From positions 723,501-787,500 of the forward strand of contig NC_010337.2 in NCBI RefSeq assembly GCF_000019165.1: DNA of 64,000 nt, written 5' to 3'. Each line of letters begins with the position of its first letter. Position 1 is the stretch's first letter. A program made the position numbers and the translations under genes. Shown in pieces: positions 34,788-43,253 of the stretch. The notes beneath the pieces are model-generated. The model had not been told where the DNA came from. It searched no databases and worked only from the letters and a program-made list of their open reading frames with translations. The DNA comes from Heliomicrobium modesticaldum Ice1. GTDB lineage: Bacteria; Bacillota; Desulfitobacteriia; Heliobacteriales; Heliobacteriaceae.

Positions 34788-35834
34788 CTACGCCTTTGTC
34801 GCCGGTTTGCAGTATAAGTTCACCGCGAAGGGTCCTTCCATATTGCAGCGAACATACATGTCATAATCAGCCAGTTTGCTGATCATTAAGGGAAGGTTCG
34901 TCAGATCGATCGTATTATGGTACAAGGTGATCACCATTTTCGGTTTATGGGACCGAATCGTTTCGCTCAATCCCTGGATGACTCGTTCTTCAAATCCTTC
35001 TACATCCATCTTGATATAGCTGACCTTCTCCAGTTGCTGGTCGGTCACGAACTCATCCAGTTCGACGACTTCAATATTCTGCTCACCCATCTCGTCGGAC
35101 AGGAACGACCAGGGTGCGCCAGACTTGACCGTCACCCCTTTGACCAGACCGGAGCGACCATCACAACCCTTGTTCACCGGAACGATGATGTGATCCAACC
35201 GGTTATCCCGGATGTTGTCCACGAGCCAGTCAAAGTTCGCCTTGATCGGCTCAAAGGCAAAGACCTTGCCCGTAGAACCGACTTTGTCGGCGAAAAATAT
35301 GGCCGTATCCCCCCGGTAAGCGCCCACATCGAGCACCACGTCCCCACAATCAGGGTAGACATACTTCATTCTGTACAGATCAGCGATAAACTCTTTTTTG
35401 ATGTAGGGATCGTTGATGCCCTTGATCAGGTAATCTTTGTAGCGGATTACATTATCATCCGAAATCGTTTCACGGGTTTCATTTTCAAACAGGGTCGCGA
35501 TGGTTTCATCATTGGCTAACCGGGAGATCCAGGTCAGCAGGTAGGTCATCCGTGATTTTTGATCCGAAAGCAGTTCTAGGACCGCCTGGATATCCTCCAT
35601 GACCTGGGCGTTCTCGTAAGATTCGGGCAGGGAAAGGTCAAAGTTCGAAAGGGTGATGACCTTCCCCGTATAGTTCGTTGATTGCCGCAAAGCGGTCATT
35701 TCACGGGAATAGTAGTTCCCGCAGGCGACGACCAGACAGCCGAGCTTGTCGTTCACTTCATCTAGATGTTGGACCGGAAAGACAGAGATGTGGATTCGCC
35801 TCTGGTTATAAAAGTCAATGTATTCTCCAACCAC
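34788..35834 (-). CDS. FkbM-family methyltransferase, N-terminus replaced by IS3 sequence
   Basis: A 348-aa frame. The first 15 residues (VGEYIDFYNQRRIH) belong to an IS3 transposase fragment; authentic sequence starts near ISVFPVQHLDEVN. The C-terminal ~210 residues are an FkbM methyltransferase domain: DVVLDVGAYRGDTAIFFADK (SAM site), VFAFEPIKANFDWLVDNI and YIKMDVEGFEERVIQGL. Enzymes of this family O-methylate sugars or small molecules. The methyltransferase domain itself looks complete, but the upstream part and native start are lost, so the gene may be inactive or expressed from a foreign start. It is an orphan inside the IS-rich region. Confidence 0.75.
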   Translation of the reverse strand: MVGEYIDFYNQRRIHISVFPVQHLDEVNDKLGCLVVACGNYYSREMTALRQSTNYTGKVITLSNFDLSLPESYENAQVMEDIQAVLELLSDQKSRMTYLLTWISRLANDETIATLFENETRETISDDNVIRYKDYLIKGINDPYIKKEFIADLYRMKYVYPDCGDVVLDVGAYRGDTAIFFADKVGSTGKVFAFEPIKANFDWLVDNIRDNRLDHIIVPVNKGCDGRSGLVKGVTVKSGAPWSFLSDEMGEQNIEVVELDEFVTDQQLEKVSYIKMDVEGFEERVIQGLSETIRSHKPKMVITLYHNTIDLTNLPLMISKLADYDMYVRCNMEGPFAVNLYCKPATKA

Positions 35835-35982
35835 TTGGTAGGCGTCTTGGTAGGATTCAAAGGTATGCTTGATGTAGCACTCGCGTTCCAGATTTGCATG
35901 AAACGATTCGATATGGGCGTTTTTGTTCGGCGTCTTTTGGGGAATTCGTTCGTGTTCAACCTGGTATTGTTCGCACGTTTCC
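35790..35982 (-). repeat. 193-bp IS3 OrfB fragment, second copy
   Basis: It matches 33,096-33,288 over exactly 193 bp with about four substitutions and sharp edges (GTGGATTCG on one side, GCACGTTTCC on the other). Same orientation. It forms the 5' end of the chimeric FkbM frame. Confidence 0.9.
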
Positions 35983-36183
35983 AGAACCTACGCAATCGAA
36001 ATAGCACCAAGCAAATGAGCGACCTCTTACGGTTAACCGATTTAAGGGCGATACCAATTCTCTCTTTAAATGTTTAAATTATCCAGTCGACAGTTGCATT
36101 TATCCTACGCAATTTTATGGAAAAAAACACCTTGTTTATACCAGTGCTTCGATAGGCAATCCCACCCTTTCACCCTTGGTCAG

Positions 36184-37534
36184 CTAGGCAGTAGATAAGC
36201 CCCACTCCCAGACCCAACGATATAGATGTAAAGATAACCACCTCGTCGCTTCGCGCATCTCATCAATGAGATATCGAAGCGGCACATCTCGATTACGAGA
36301 AGAGGCAGGGAGGTGGTGAAAGAAAAACAATCGCTTAAGATTAAAAGCCAGCACTTGAAATCCGATCATTGCTTTGATCGCCACCGAATCGTGCACGAAG
36401 CAGTGGTCCAAGGCGTTGAACGTCTTAAGGTTGCGAAATCCAATATTCTCAATATCCCAACGAGCGGCGGCAATTTGTGCGATCGTCTGGGTATCCGCTT
36501 TTTCGGATGAGCATGTGGTTGCTATCCAGCGCTCCACCACATCAGTGACAAAGACTTCTTTGTTTGCTTCGATGACTGTCTTGTTGGTATGACGAATGAT
36601 TTTTACGATTCGCATGGGCACGCGAACTTGCGGCCATTGTGCCAATCCCTCTTCGTCCCAAGCTTGAACGTAAACGGTATTCCCCTTTCCATCTCTTTCT
36701 TCCCAAGTGGAGTCCGGAAGCCGGTTCGCAAAGCAGGCATTTGCCTCTTTCATTATCCGTCGACGTTCTTCTTTCATGCGAACAACTACATGAGCGCCTG
36801 CATCCAGAGCGGCATGAATGACGGGTGCTTTGGCAAACAGCGCGTCTAACGTGTATACATCCGTTATTTTTCCATAGGTCTCGGCCATACGTCGGATCAA
36901 TCGTTGGGCGACGGTGGTTTCACCTTCATCCTTGTCCACCCCATCCTGAACAGTCATAAATCAGGTTCGCGTTGCCGCCAACCTGTTGGGCGACTACGAC
37001 CGCATGATAATAGTCGGTGGTTTTGTCGCGGTGTTCGCGCGTAAGGCATTCGGGACAACGATAGGCCTTGGTGTGGAATAACTCCACGCCATCGATGGCA
37101 GTCACTCGCCAACCATTGATGCTTTCCTTCTGCGGGCCGCGTTGCTCCTTATATCGCTGGATCACACAGTTATGCTGCTTTCGTTGCTCTTTTAGATCCC
37201 ATTTCATCAAGGCTTGTCGCACCGTATCATGTGATGGCAATCGAATGTTTTTGGGAACCAATTGACGGAATACCCCGGTTTTTTACCAACGGTCCATCTG
37301 CTCCATACTTTCCATACAGAAAAAGGCGCCAAAAAAAGCGACGGTAAAAATGGCTGGGGCTTTGATACGGGGTTGTTTGCGACCATCCTTTGCTTGACGG
37401 ACCATCTGCGAAAAGCCATATACCTTTGAGGCGTACTGCGTAAAATGTTGAATTAGTCGGCCCGCTTTTTTTCCACCAGGTGTTCTACAAAAAATTTTCT
37501 GGACTTCTTCGAGTGGCTGTGCTACGCTTTGCAC
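36184..37534 (-). pseudogene. DDE transposase (IS4/ISNCY-like), broken
   Basis: Three pieces of one gene: 37,283-37,534 (QSVAQPLEEVQKIFCRTPGG ... MEQMDRW), then an in-frame TAA, 36,926-37,261 (VPKNIRLPSHDTVRQALMKW, VTAIDGVELFHTKAYRCPEC) and, after a frameshift near 36,955, 36,184-36,957 (GETTVAQRLIRRM, YTLDALFAKAPVIHAAL, ARWDIENIGFRNLKTF). IDGVELF and the ...WDIEN region carry the expected acidic residues. The exact IS family is uncertain. Inactive as it stands. Confidence 0.75.
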
Positions 37535-37973
37535 TGAGGATTCCCCCTTTGTTCAGTGTTTTGCTTTGCAACAACTCACTTCGACAAAGGTAACGGGAAT
37601 CCTTTAAAATTTTCTGGAAATTAATCTAATTATATCCATTTCCCCGTGGGAATTGTCGCGTTTTCATGACAATTCTCCAACAGCGCCTCAGACAGGGGAT
37701 TAGCAGACTTTTTTATTAAAGATGCGTGGGTTCTGACTTATCACAGGTAACATTAGATTCGCAACTGCGAAAGTTGAGTTACAAAAGGATATTAGCATTG
37801 CATAGTTGTTATTGGTCAAACCGCGCTTGTGGAAATTAGTGGTTAACCGATCACTCATGCATCAGGCTGTAACGCACCATAATATTACGACCTCTCTTCG
37901 CCAATCGTATGTGGGGCGATTCGACAAATTCTGTTTTCATCCTCTTGAGCACCCCGTGGCGGGACATGTTTGT
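37535..37973. other. Gap without a recognised gene
   Basis: About 440 AT-richer bases between the broken transposase and PseB. It contains direct-repeat copy B at 37,711-37,737. Near 37,851-37,967 on the minus strand is a 38-codon frame (MSRHGVLKRMKTEFVESPHI ...) starting 6 bases after the pseB stop. It has no ribosome site and no recognised homology; it might be the surviving start of a gene lost to insertions. I see nothing else. Confidence 0.5.
37711..37737 (+). repeat. 27-bp direct repeat, copy B
   Basis: It matches 34,694-34,720 with one mismatch and lies in the same orientation, about 3 kb away, outside the broken DDE transposase. Confidence 0.7.
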
Positions 37974-39059
37974 CTAATCTTGAAAAACACCTTCCATCAG
38001 CAGCAGTTGGCGCAGTTCCTCCTTTGGAATAGGAGCGATTTCAGCCGAACTGACCGTCTTGGGTCTATCATCATCGACTGCCCTCTGTTCGTCCAACATG
38101 GGCAAGACGTACATATCAGGCAACTCTAACGCCATGGCGCTTTCGTCAGGCGTCATCAATTCCTCAAAACGCTTTTCGCCGGGCCGCAAGCCGATCGTCT
38201 CTATCTCAAGATCAGCCGATCGTTTACCAACGATAGGGGCATATTCCTCGACGACAACCTCAACCAGATCCTGCAGACGGATAACAGGCATCTTCAAGAC
38301 AAAGACCTCGCCGCCTTCGGCCAGTTCCCCGGCGCGTATCGTCAAATTGGAGGCCTGAGACAAGGTCATCATGAACCGGGTCATCTCCGGGTCGGTCACG
38401 GTAATCGGCCCGCCCCGGCGGATCTGCCGCTTAAAAACTTCAATGACACTCCCCCGGCTATTGAGTACATTGCCGAAACGGACGGCTGAAAAGACAGTTC
38501 GGCGCGTTCCCCGAGACTGTTGAGCCGCAGAAATAAGCCGTTCTGCCAAGAGTTTCGTAGCGCCCATCGTGTTGGTGGGGCTAACCGCTTTGTCGGAGCT
38601 GGTGTAAACAACGCGCTCCACATAGTTAACCAAGGCGGCGTCAATGACGTTTTGCGTGCCCACCACATTGGTCTGCACCGCTTCGTACGGGTTGTATTCA
38701 CAGAGCGGGACATGCTTCAGGCTGGCCAGGTGGAAGACCACCTGTACACCTTCCATGGCGCGCTTCAACCGCTCCTTGTCACGGACGTCACCCAGCAGGT
38801 AGCGAAGCCCTGCCTGTTGGGCATACTCCTGCTGGAGTTCATACTGCTTCGCTTCATCACGGCTGAAGAGGCGCACCGTTTTCGGCTGGCAGGCAAGGAT
38901 CTTCGGCAGAAGGGTCCTGCCCAGCGAACCGGTGGCACCGGTAATCAGCACCACTTTTCCGCGCAGGTATTCTCCGTACCCCATCCGTAATGCCGGTTGA
39001 TGAGGTTCTTCCTCATCTAACGATTGTAGCGATGAATAGACATCAGACATTCTCGTCAT
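37974..39059 (-). CDS. pseB: UDP-N-acetylglucosamine 4,6-dehydratase (PseB/FlaA1-type)
   Basis: A 361-aa SDR. KVVLITGATGSLGRTLLPKI (cofactor), LLGDVRDKERL, VVFHLASLKHVPLCEYNPYE, VYTSSDKAVSPTNTMGATK (catalytic TSSDKA and a MxxxK variant of the YxxxK motif, as in this family), RFGNVLNSRGSVIEVF and ETIGLRPGEKRFEELM are the signatures of inverting 4,6-dehydratases such as PseB. It would perform the first step of pseudaminic acid synthesis from UDP-GlcNAc in the cytoplasm, supplying the pathway that includes PseI at 11,216. An extra ~25 N-terminal residues precede the domain. It is the last gene of the fliD-led operon; IS debris lies downstream. Confidence 0.88.
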   Translation of the reverse strand: MTRMSDVYSSLQSLDEEEPHQPALRMGYGEYLRGKVVLITGATGSLGRTLLPKILACQPKTVRLFSRDEAKQYELQQEYAQQAGLRYLLGDVRDKERLKRAMEGVQVVFHLASLKHVPLCEYNPYEAVQTNVVGTQNVIDAALVNYVERVVYTSSDKAVSPTNTMGATKLLAERLISAAQQSRGTRRTVFSAVRFGNVLNSRGSVIEVFKRQIRRGGPITVTDPEMTRFMMTLSQASNLTIRAGELAEGGEVFVLKMPVIRLQDLVEVVVEEYAPIVGKRSADLEIETIGLRPGEKRFEELMTPDESAMALELPDMYVLPMLDEQRAVDDDRPKTVSSAEIAPIPKEELRQLLLMEGVFQD

Positions 39060-39095
39060 CTCGCTTCAATTTTGAAGGTATTTTTCTTGTTGTCG

Positions 39096-39647
39096 TTAAT
39101 TTTCGATAAAGCTCTTCTGAATCCCTTCCAGCCAGGGGGTCAATTCATATTTTAACAAGTCACCGATAAAGACCGTGTCCCGCGCTAACATGGCTTGTTC
39201 CAATTCGCTTAACAAGTCGACAAATCGGCCTTGGTCGTAACTGTCAACCGCCAATAGGATGGCTGAAGTATCGAGAAAACTTAACCCTTCCGCGAGAGCT
39301 TCCATCTCTTCCCAAGCACCGGCGTCCTCGCCACGGTAGAATCGATCGGCCAGGTCAGGCAAGCCACGAACAAGTCGCTGTACATATTCCTTTACCGACT
39401 CCGCCAGTTCTAACAGCGCCGTATCCCTCGATTGAGTGATGAGGCGCGCCTCCTTGTCAGGCGTAACATTGCTCTCTTCTCGAATCAACAGGTCCCACGC
39501 TTCCCCATAGTCAAAGCTCTGTTCAGCATACTGAAAGCGGGCAATCACCCGTTCCGGATGCCTTTTGAGCCATTCGTTCAGCAAGGCCTCAATCTGATGC
39601 GCTTCTGACGCTTCTCCGATATATTCCTCATCTAGCCATAGCTTCAT
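39096..39647 (-). CDS. Hypothetical acidic helical protein in the flagellar operon
   Basis: A 183-aa acidic protein (MKLWLDEEYIGEASEAHQIE ... LTPWLEGIQKSFIEN) with no recognised domain, signal peptide or membrane segment; it is predicted helical from its composition. It sits between flaG and pseB in the same direction with short gaps, so a link with filament modification or chaperoning is plausible. The ATG at 39647 has AAGGAG 10 bases upstream. A 19-bp duplication of the ribosome site adds a second possible start at 39671 (eight more residues). Confidence 0.65.
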   Translation of the reverse strand: MKLWLDEEYIGEASEAHQIEALLNEWLKRHPERVIARFQYAEQSFDYGEAWDLLIREESNVTPDKEARLITQSRDTALLELAESVKEYVQRLVRGLPDLADRFYRGEDAGAWEEMEALAEGLSFLDTSAILLAVDSYDQGRFVDLLSELEQAMLARDTVFIGDLLKYELTPWLEGIQKSFIEN

Positions 39648-39648
39648 G

Positions 39649-39686
39649 TCATTGTTTCTCCTTCGGCTCATTGTTTCTCCTTCGGC
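39649..39686 (-). repeat. 19-bp tandem duplication of a ribosome-binding site
   Basis: TCATTGTTTCTCCTTCGGC occurs twice in a row (39,649-39,667 and 39,668-39,686). On the minus strand each copy supplies AAGGAG-AAACA-ATG. The upstream ATG is in frame with the hypothetical gene; the downstream ATG opens a two-codon frame that ends at its start. Confidence 0.85.
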
Positions 39687-39746
39687 GACATGTGCGAAAA
39701 GAGAGACAAAATGCCCCTGTCTCTTCTTTTATCTGTTGCCCATCAT

Positions 39747-40187
39747 TTATACCTTCTTGTCAAGCAGGATCCCGACATATTCTCTGAGCTTTGCCATCGT
39801 ATCCAAAAACTCTTGTGGCGGGAACTCTCGAAGAACGCGGTTATTGCGCTGGTCATAGACTTGAACTGAAAACTGTTCCATCTCTTCATGCCACTGCAGG
39901 CGAATGTCTGTGTTGATCGCCAATAAAAAGGCATTCGTTTCTTGCATCATGCGGATGACCGCATCTTTTGAAAAGCGAAAAAAAGATTCTCGGGCCACAA
40001 GATCGATCAGCGTTTCTTTTTCATTGCCCGCTGCGGTCTTGGGAGAACTTAGAGCAGGCTCCGACTCCGATTCCGGTATAACCGCTGCCGGTGAAGTCCG
40101 GGACAGCCCCACCTCTGCTTGGGAGACCCGTTCACGGCTTGGCGCTATATAGTTGCCATCCATAGCTTTTATGCCTGCCAATTCCAT
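39747..40187 (-). CDS. flaG: FlaG family protein
   Basis: A 146-aa protein. The first ~75 residues are a disordered Ser/Pro/Glu-rich tail. The C-terminal FlaG domain has FRFSKDAVIRMMQETNAFLL, LQWHEEMEQFSVQVYDQRNN and VLREFPPQEFLDTMAKLREY. FlaG affects filament length in several bacteria and usually neighbours fliD. The ATG at 40187 has GGAGG 10 bases upstream; the GTG at 40196 is too close to it. Confidence 0.88.
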   Translation of the reverse strand: MELAGIKAMDGNYIAPSRERVSQAEVGLSRTSPAAVIPESESEPALSSPKTAAGNEKETLIDLVARESFFRFSKDAVIRMMQETNAFLLAINTDIRLQWHEEMEQFSVQVYDQRNNRVLREFPPQEFLDTMAKLREYVGILLDKKV

Positions 40188-40290
40188 GGCCTTCACTCCT
40201 CCATATCAAGAAAGCATTATACCTATCTACCTTAATTATCGTAAAAAAAAGCAGCCTGCTTAATAACCGATCTTCCCTTGCGCTGGTTTT

Positions 40291-42096
40291 TCAATTCCAA
40301 TCGGCCAACCCGTAGCGCAGCTGGTGCAAAGCTGCTTCCACACCGCGCAAAAACAAGGGAACTTCCCGAAAAGCAAAGCGTTTTTTCTCTTCCAGATCAA
40401 AATCCAACGCATCAGGCAGGTATTTCTTTATGATGTGCGTCTCGTTGCGGATCAGGTATACGACCAGCCCGTTAAAACCACGCTGATTGAAGAGAAGCCA
40501 CAAGCCCTGGATCAGCTTTTGGTAACTCGCCTGAGCACGCTCCTGTTCATTATTCTGGCAACGCTCCGAAAACTGTTGTAGCTGCTCAAAGATCTTCCGG
40601 ATCTCCAACGCCGTATCATCGAGAATCTTTTCCACCCGTTTGGCCAGCGGTTTGAGGCTCCTGGTGCGGATGCGCGGGAATGCGAAAGGCGGCTTACCGA
40701 CAGAGTCTCCTTCCAGAAGGCTCGGCATTAGCACTTCCCAGTCTACATAGTCAACACCGGCGATTTTCGCCCCTCGCCGCGCTGTATTCACAAATGTGAC
40801 CGCACCAGAAATCTGGCGAATAAAAAGCTCCATATTCTGACGCATGATTTGAAAACTGTCATTCGTGTACACCGTACCGCCGTCATTGGCTTCAATCGGC
40901 TGATACTTCTTCCGGTCTTCTTCGCTCGCTTGAGCGATCGCCTCATTGACACCGGTTGCGTACCGGCGATCATCAATAAATGCCAGGTCTTGCCCTGCCA
41001 AGATGATCCGAGAGATGCCCAACTTGGAAAGAAGCTGTATCGTCACCACGGCAATGGACGGGGCATCGATGATAACCTCGTCGGGGTTGACTCCACCGAC
41101 GATCTCCGCATAGACATTGTCCTGGTTGAGAATGAAATGAGCTTGCGGCCCTACATGTTCACTGACAATATCGCTGTAAATAGTGCTGCCGAAGACCAGC
41201 GGAATGCCCTTGTCCAGATTTGGCCGCAAGATATTAAAGTTGTTTACAAAGGGATCATAAGAAACAAACATGTGCGGCGCGATTCCATGATGAACCAAAG
41301 CATTGACACTTGTCCCGGCGGCGACGATGATCGTCTTCTTTTCTTTTTTCAACCTTCTCAGATAAGGGATGGCTTCGGCTAGGGACGGTCCCGATGCCGT
41401 CATCACCGCCGTCTGTCCCGCAAAAAAATCTTTGTGCTTGAACACTGAATCTGTCCGCAAGATATGCGGCAGGTTTTTTAGCGCATTGGTAGCCCATTCC
41501 TTTTGAAAAGGAATATTCATCTCCAAACTGTCCACATAGCTCGTTCGCAACGCTTTCATCCGTTCTTGAAAGGAACGGTAGGCATCAGGAAAGCAGCGTT
41601 GTACCGACGGGATGGTGAGTATCGTCCAGTCCGCCTTCATCTGTTGGATAATCTCTTGGAGAAACCATTCCTGCTTCGGACGATGCCCGTCAAAAGCCAA
41701 GTGTTTCACTTGCTGCCAAGGGAAATTCGTCCAGTCTCTTTCGTGCAAAGACGCTAAGAAAACAGTCCCGTCGGGTTCGTATATATGCAATTGCACTCTG
41801 GGATTGATTCTTACCAAGGCTTCCAGGTGATATCCTAAAGCTAACCCAAAAACAACGATATGACGGATACCCTTCAGGTCCTGCTGGCTCGCCCATGTCT
41901 CCGCTTCTTGGATTGGGTTGTAGCGACTATGCAAATACACCCCACCTTGAGGCGTGCAAAACTGGGCAGTTGGCACGCCGGGAACCCGCGAGGCTACAAC
42001 CTCCACCTGATTATGGGGCGCCCATCCCTGGAGTTGTTCAAGGATCACCGGACAGTATTCCTGAAAGAATCGAATATTGCGATCGATAAGTGCCAT
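40291..42096 (-). CDS. maf: Motility-associated factor (Maf) flagellin glycosyltransferase
   Basis: A 601-aa protein with the DUF115/MptE-like core: IRHIVVFGLALGYHLEALVR, FFAGQTAVMTASGPSLAEAI, IIVAAGTSVNALVHHGIAPH, MFVSYDPFVNNFNIL and LAGQDLAFIDDRRYA. Maf proteins transfer pseudaminic or legionaminic acid from the CMP-sugar to Ser/Thr of flagellin in the cytoplasm before export. Position between fliS and flaG, with PseB in the same operon and PseI elsewhere in the window, fits that role well. The C-terminal ~150 residues are helical. The ribosome site is weak (AGGCGG), so translation may depend on fliS upstream. Confidence 0.9.
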   Translation of the reverse strand: MALIDRNIRFFQEYCPVILEQLQGWAPHNQVEVVASRVPGVPTAQFCTPQGGVYLHSRYNPIQEAETWASQQDLKGIRHIVVFGLALGYHLEALVRINPRVQLHIYEPDGTVFLASLHERDWTNFPWQQVKHLAFDGHRPKQEWFLQEIIQQMKADWTILTIPSVQRCFPDAYRSFQERMKALRTSYVDSLEMNIPFQKEWATNALKNLPHILRTDSVFKHKDFFAGQTAVMTASGPSLAEAIPYLRRLKKEKKTIIVAAGTSVNALVHHGIAPHMFVSYDPFVNNFNILRPNLDKGIPLVFGSTIYSDIVSEHVGPQAHFILNQDNVYAEIVGGVNPDEVIIDAPSIAVVTIQLLSKLGISRIILAGQDLAFIDDRRYATGVNEAIAQASEEDRKKYQPIEANDGGTVYTNDSFQIMRQNMELFIRQISGAVTFVNTARRGAKIAGVDYVDWEVLMPSLLEGDSVGKPPFAFPRIRTRSLKPLAKRVEKILDDTALEIRKIFEQLQQFSERCQNNEQERAQASYQKLIQGLWLLFNQRGFNGLVVYLIRNETHIIKKYLPDALDFDLEEKKRFAFREVPLFLRGVEAALHQLRYGLADWN

Positions 42097-42174
42097 GATT
42101 TCAGCCGCCTGTTCCTGTACTCGTCGGACCTCGCCGGTTGACAGCAGGCATCTTATGGTGATGTCTCTGCTGTC

Positions 42175-42816
42175 TCATGCGTTGACGGGAGCCGGGGATG
42201 TCTTTTGAATCCGCGATTGCTTAATCGCCTCCACCCAGGTATCTCTCATGTCTTGCAAAAGTTCTTGAGCATGATTCAGGTGGGTCTTATCTTTTTTTAC
42301 GTTTCCTTCCACCAGACAGTATAATACAAAGTCATACAAGGCCATCAGCTGGGAGGAGATCTCCTGGGACATGTTCAGTGTTTCCATGAGTTCAATCACA
42401 ATATCTTGAGCACGGATGATCCGTTGATGGGCTTCCAGCATATTTTTTTCGTCAATGGCCACGATGCCTTTCTTGATGAACCGCAGCGCGCCATCGTAGA
42501 GCAACGTTGTCAATTCTTCCGGCGGGCTGGTCATGATCTTTTGCGTCATATAGGCATCGGCATTGCTTAACTGATTCCCACCCATTTGGCGATTGAGCGT
42601 CCCTGTTGTCGTCAACGCTGCCGTTTGCGGCGCAACAAAGGGATGGCCGACACCGTTGGGAATCTGGTTATTTGCAGAACCGTCTGGCAGCCTCGGCGAC
42701 ACCGTTTGCGACGGTGCCGATGCTATCGTCCCTGCCGTTGGCGCCTTTCCGCCATTTTTCGCTGCGCTGTAGGCTTTTTGCGCCGCATAGGCTTGTGCTG
42801 AATTCCACGGATTCAT
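42175..42816 (-). CDS. fliS: Flagellar export chaperone FliS, extended N-terminus
   Basis: A 213-aa protein. The last ~125 residues are a standard FliS four-helix chaperone: NADAYMTQKIMTSPPEELTT, LLYDGALRFIKKGI, RAQDIVIELMETLNMS and YDFVLYCLVEGNVKKDK. Typical FliS is ~125-130 aa; here ~85 extra residues rich in Ala, Thr, Pro and Gly precede it, probably disordered. It binds flagellin C-termini in the cytoplasm. AAAGGAG is 8 bases before the ATG. It follows fliT in the fliD operon. Confidence 0.92.
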   Translation of the reverse strand: MNPWNSAQAYAAQKAYSAAKNGGKAPTAGTIASAPSQTVSPRLPDGSANNQIPNGVGHPFVAPQTAALTTTGTLNRQMGGNQLSNADAYMTQKIMTSPPEELTTLLYDGALRFIKKGIVAIDEKNMLEAHQRIIRAQDIVIELMETLNMSQEISSQLMALYDFVLYCLVEGNVKKDKTHLNHAQELLQDMRDTWVEAIKQSRIQKTSPAPVNA

Positions 42817-42842
42817 GCAAGCGTCTCCTTTTTCCTCTTCAT

Positions 42843-43250
42843 TTATCTTCGCTGATCGAATCGATTTTCCAGATGATTCGTCTCCATCCTATCATAAGCG
42901 CCAACAGTATCCATCTGCCGCTTTACCTCTTGCATTTGTCGGAGCAGTTCCTCTTTGATATCACGATTGAGACGAACTATCTCCATCCACTGCGCTTCTT
43001 GCTCCGATTGAACAGATTCTTGCGATGCCGCTTGCTGCCGGACGCAGGCGTCGATGCGTATTTGCAGTTGTTGCCGCTGCTCCAGCATCTCGTTGAACAT
43101 CTCCCCGTCGTTCCTTCGCAGCACCGTCAACATTTGTGTGGTAAGAAAAAGATAATCCCCCCAGAGGCGACTTGCATCACAGCGTTCCTCATCGTCTCGG
43201 CATCCCCTCGGCTTCTGTTTATCATTCGCTGCGAAAAAATCCTTATCCAT
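42843..43250 (-). CDS. fliT: FliT-like flagellar chaperone
   Basis: A 135-aa helical, highly charged protein (LWGDYLFLTTQMLTVLRRND, MLEQRQQLQIRIDACV, VRLNRDIKEELLRQMQEVKR). Sequence similarity is low, as is normal for FliT, but size, helical content and position directly after fliD and before fliS match. FliT is the export chaperone for the filament cap FliD. It starts 3 bp after the fliD stop, so translation is probably coupled. Confidence 0.7.
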   Translation of the reverse strand: MDKDFFAANDKQKPRGCRDDEERCDASRLWGDYLFLTTQMLTVLRRNDGEMFNEMLEQRQQLQIRIDACVRQQAASQESVQSEQEAQWMEIVRLNRDIKEELLRQMQEVKRQMDTVGAYDRMETNHLENRFDQRR

Positions 43251-43253
43251 CCC

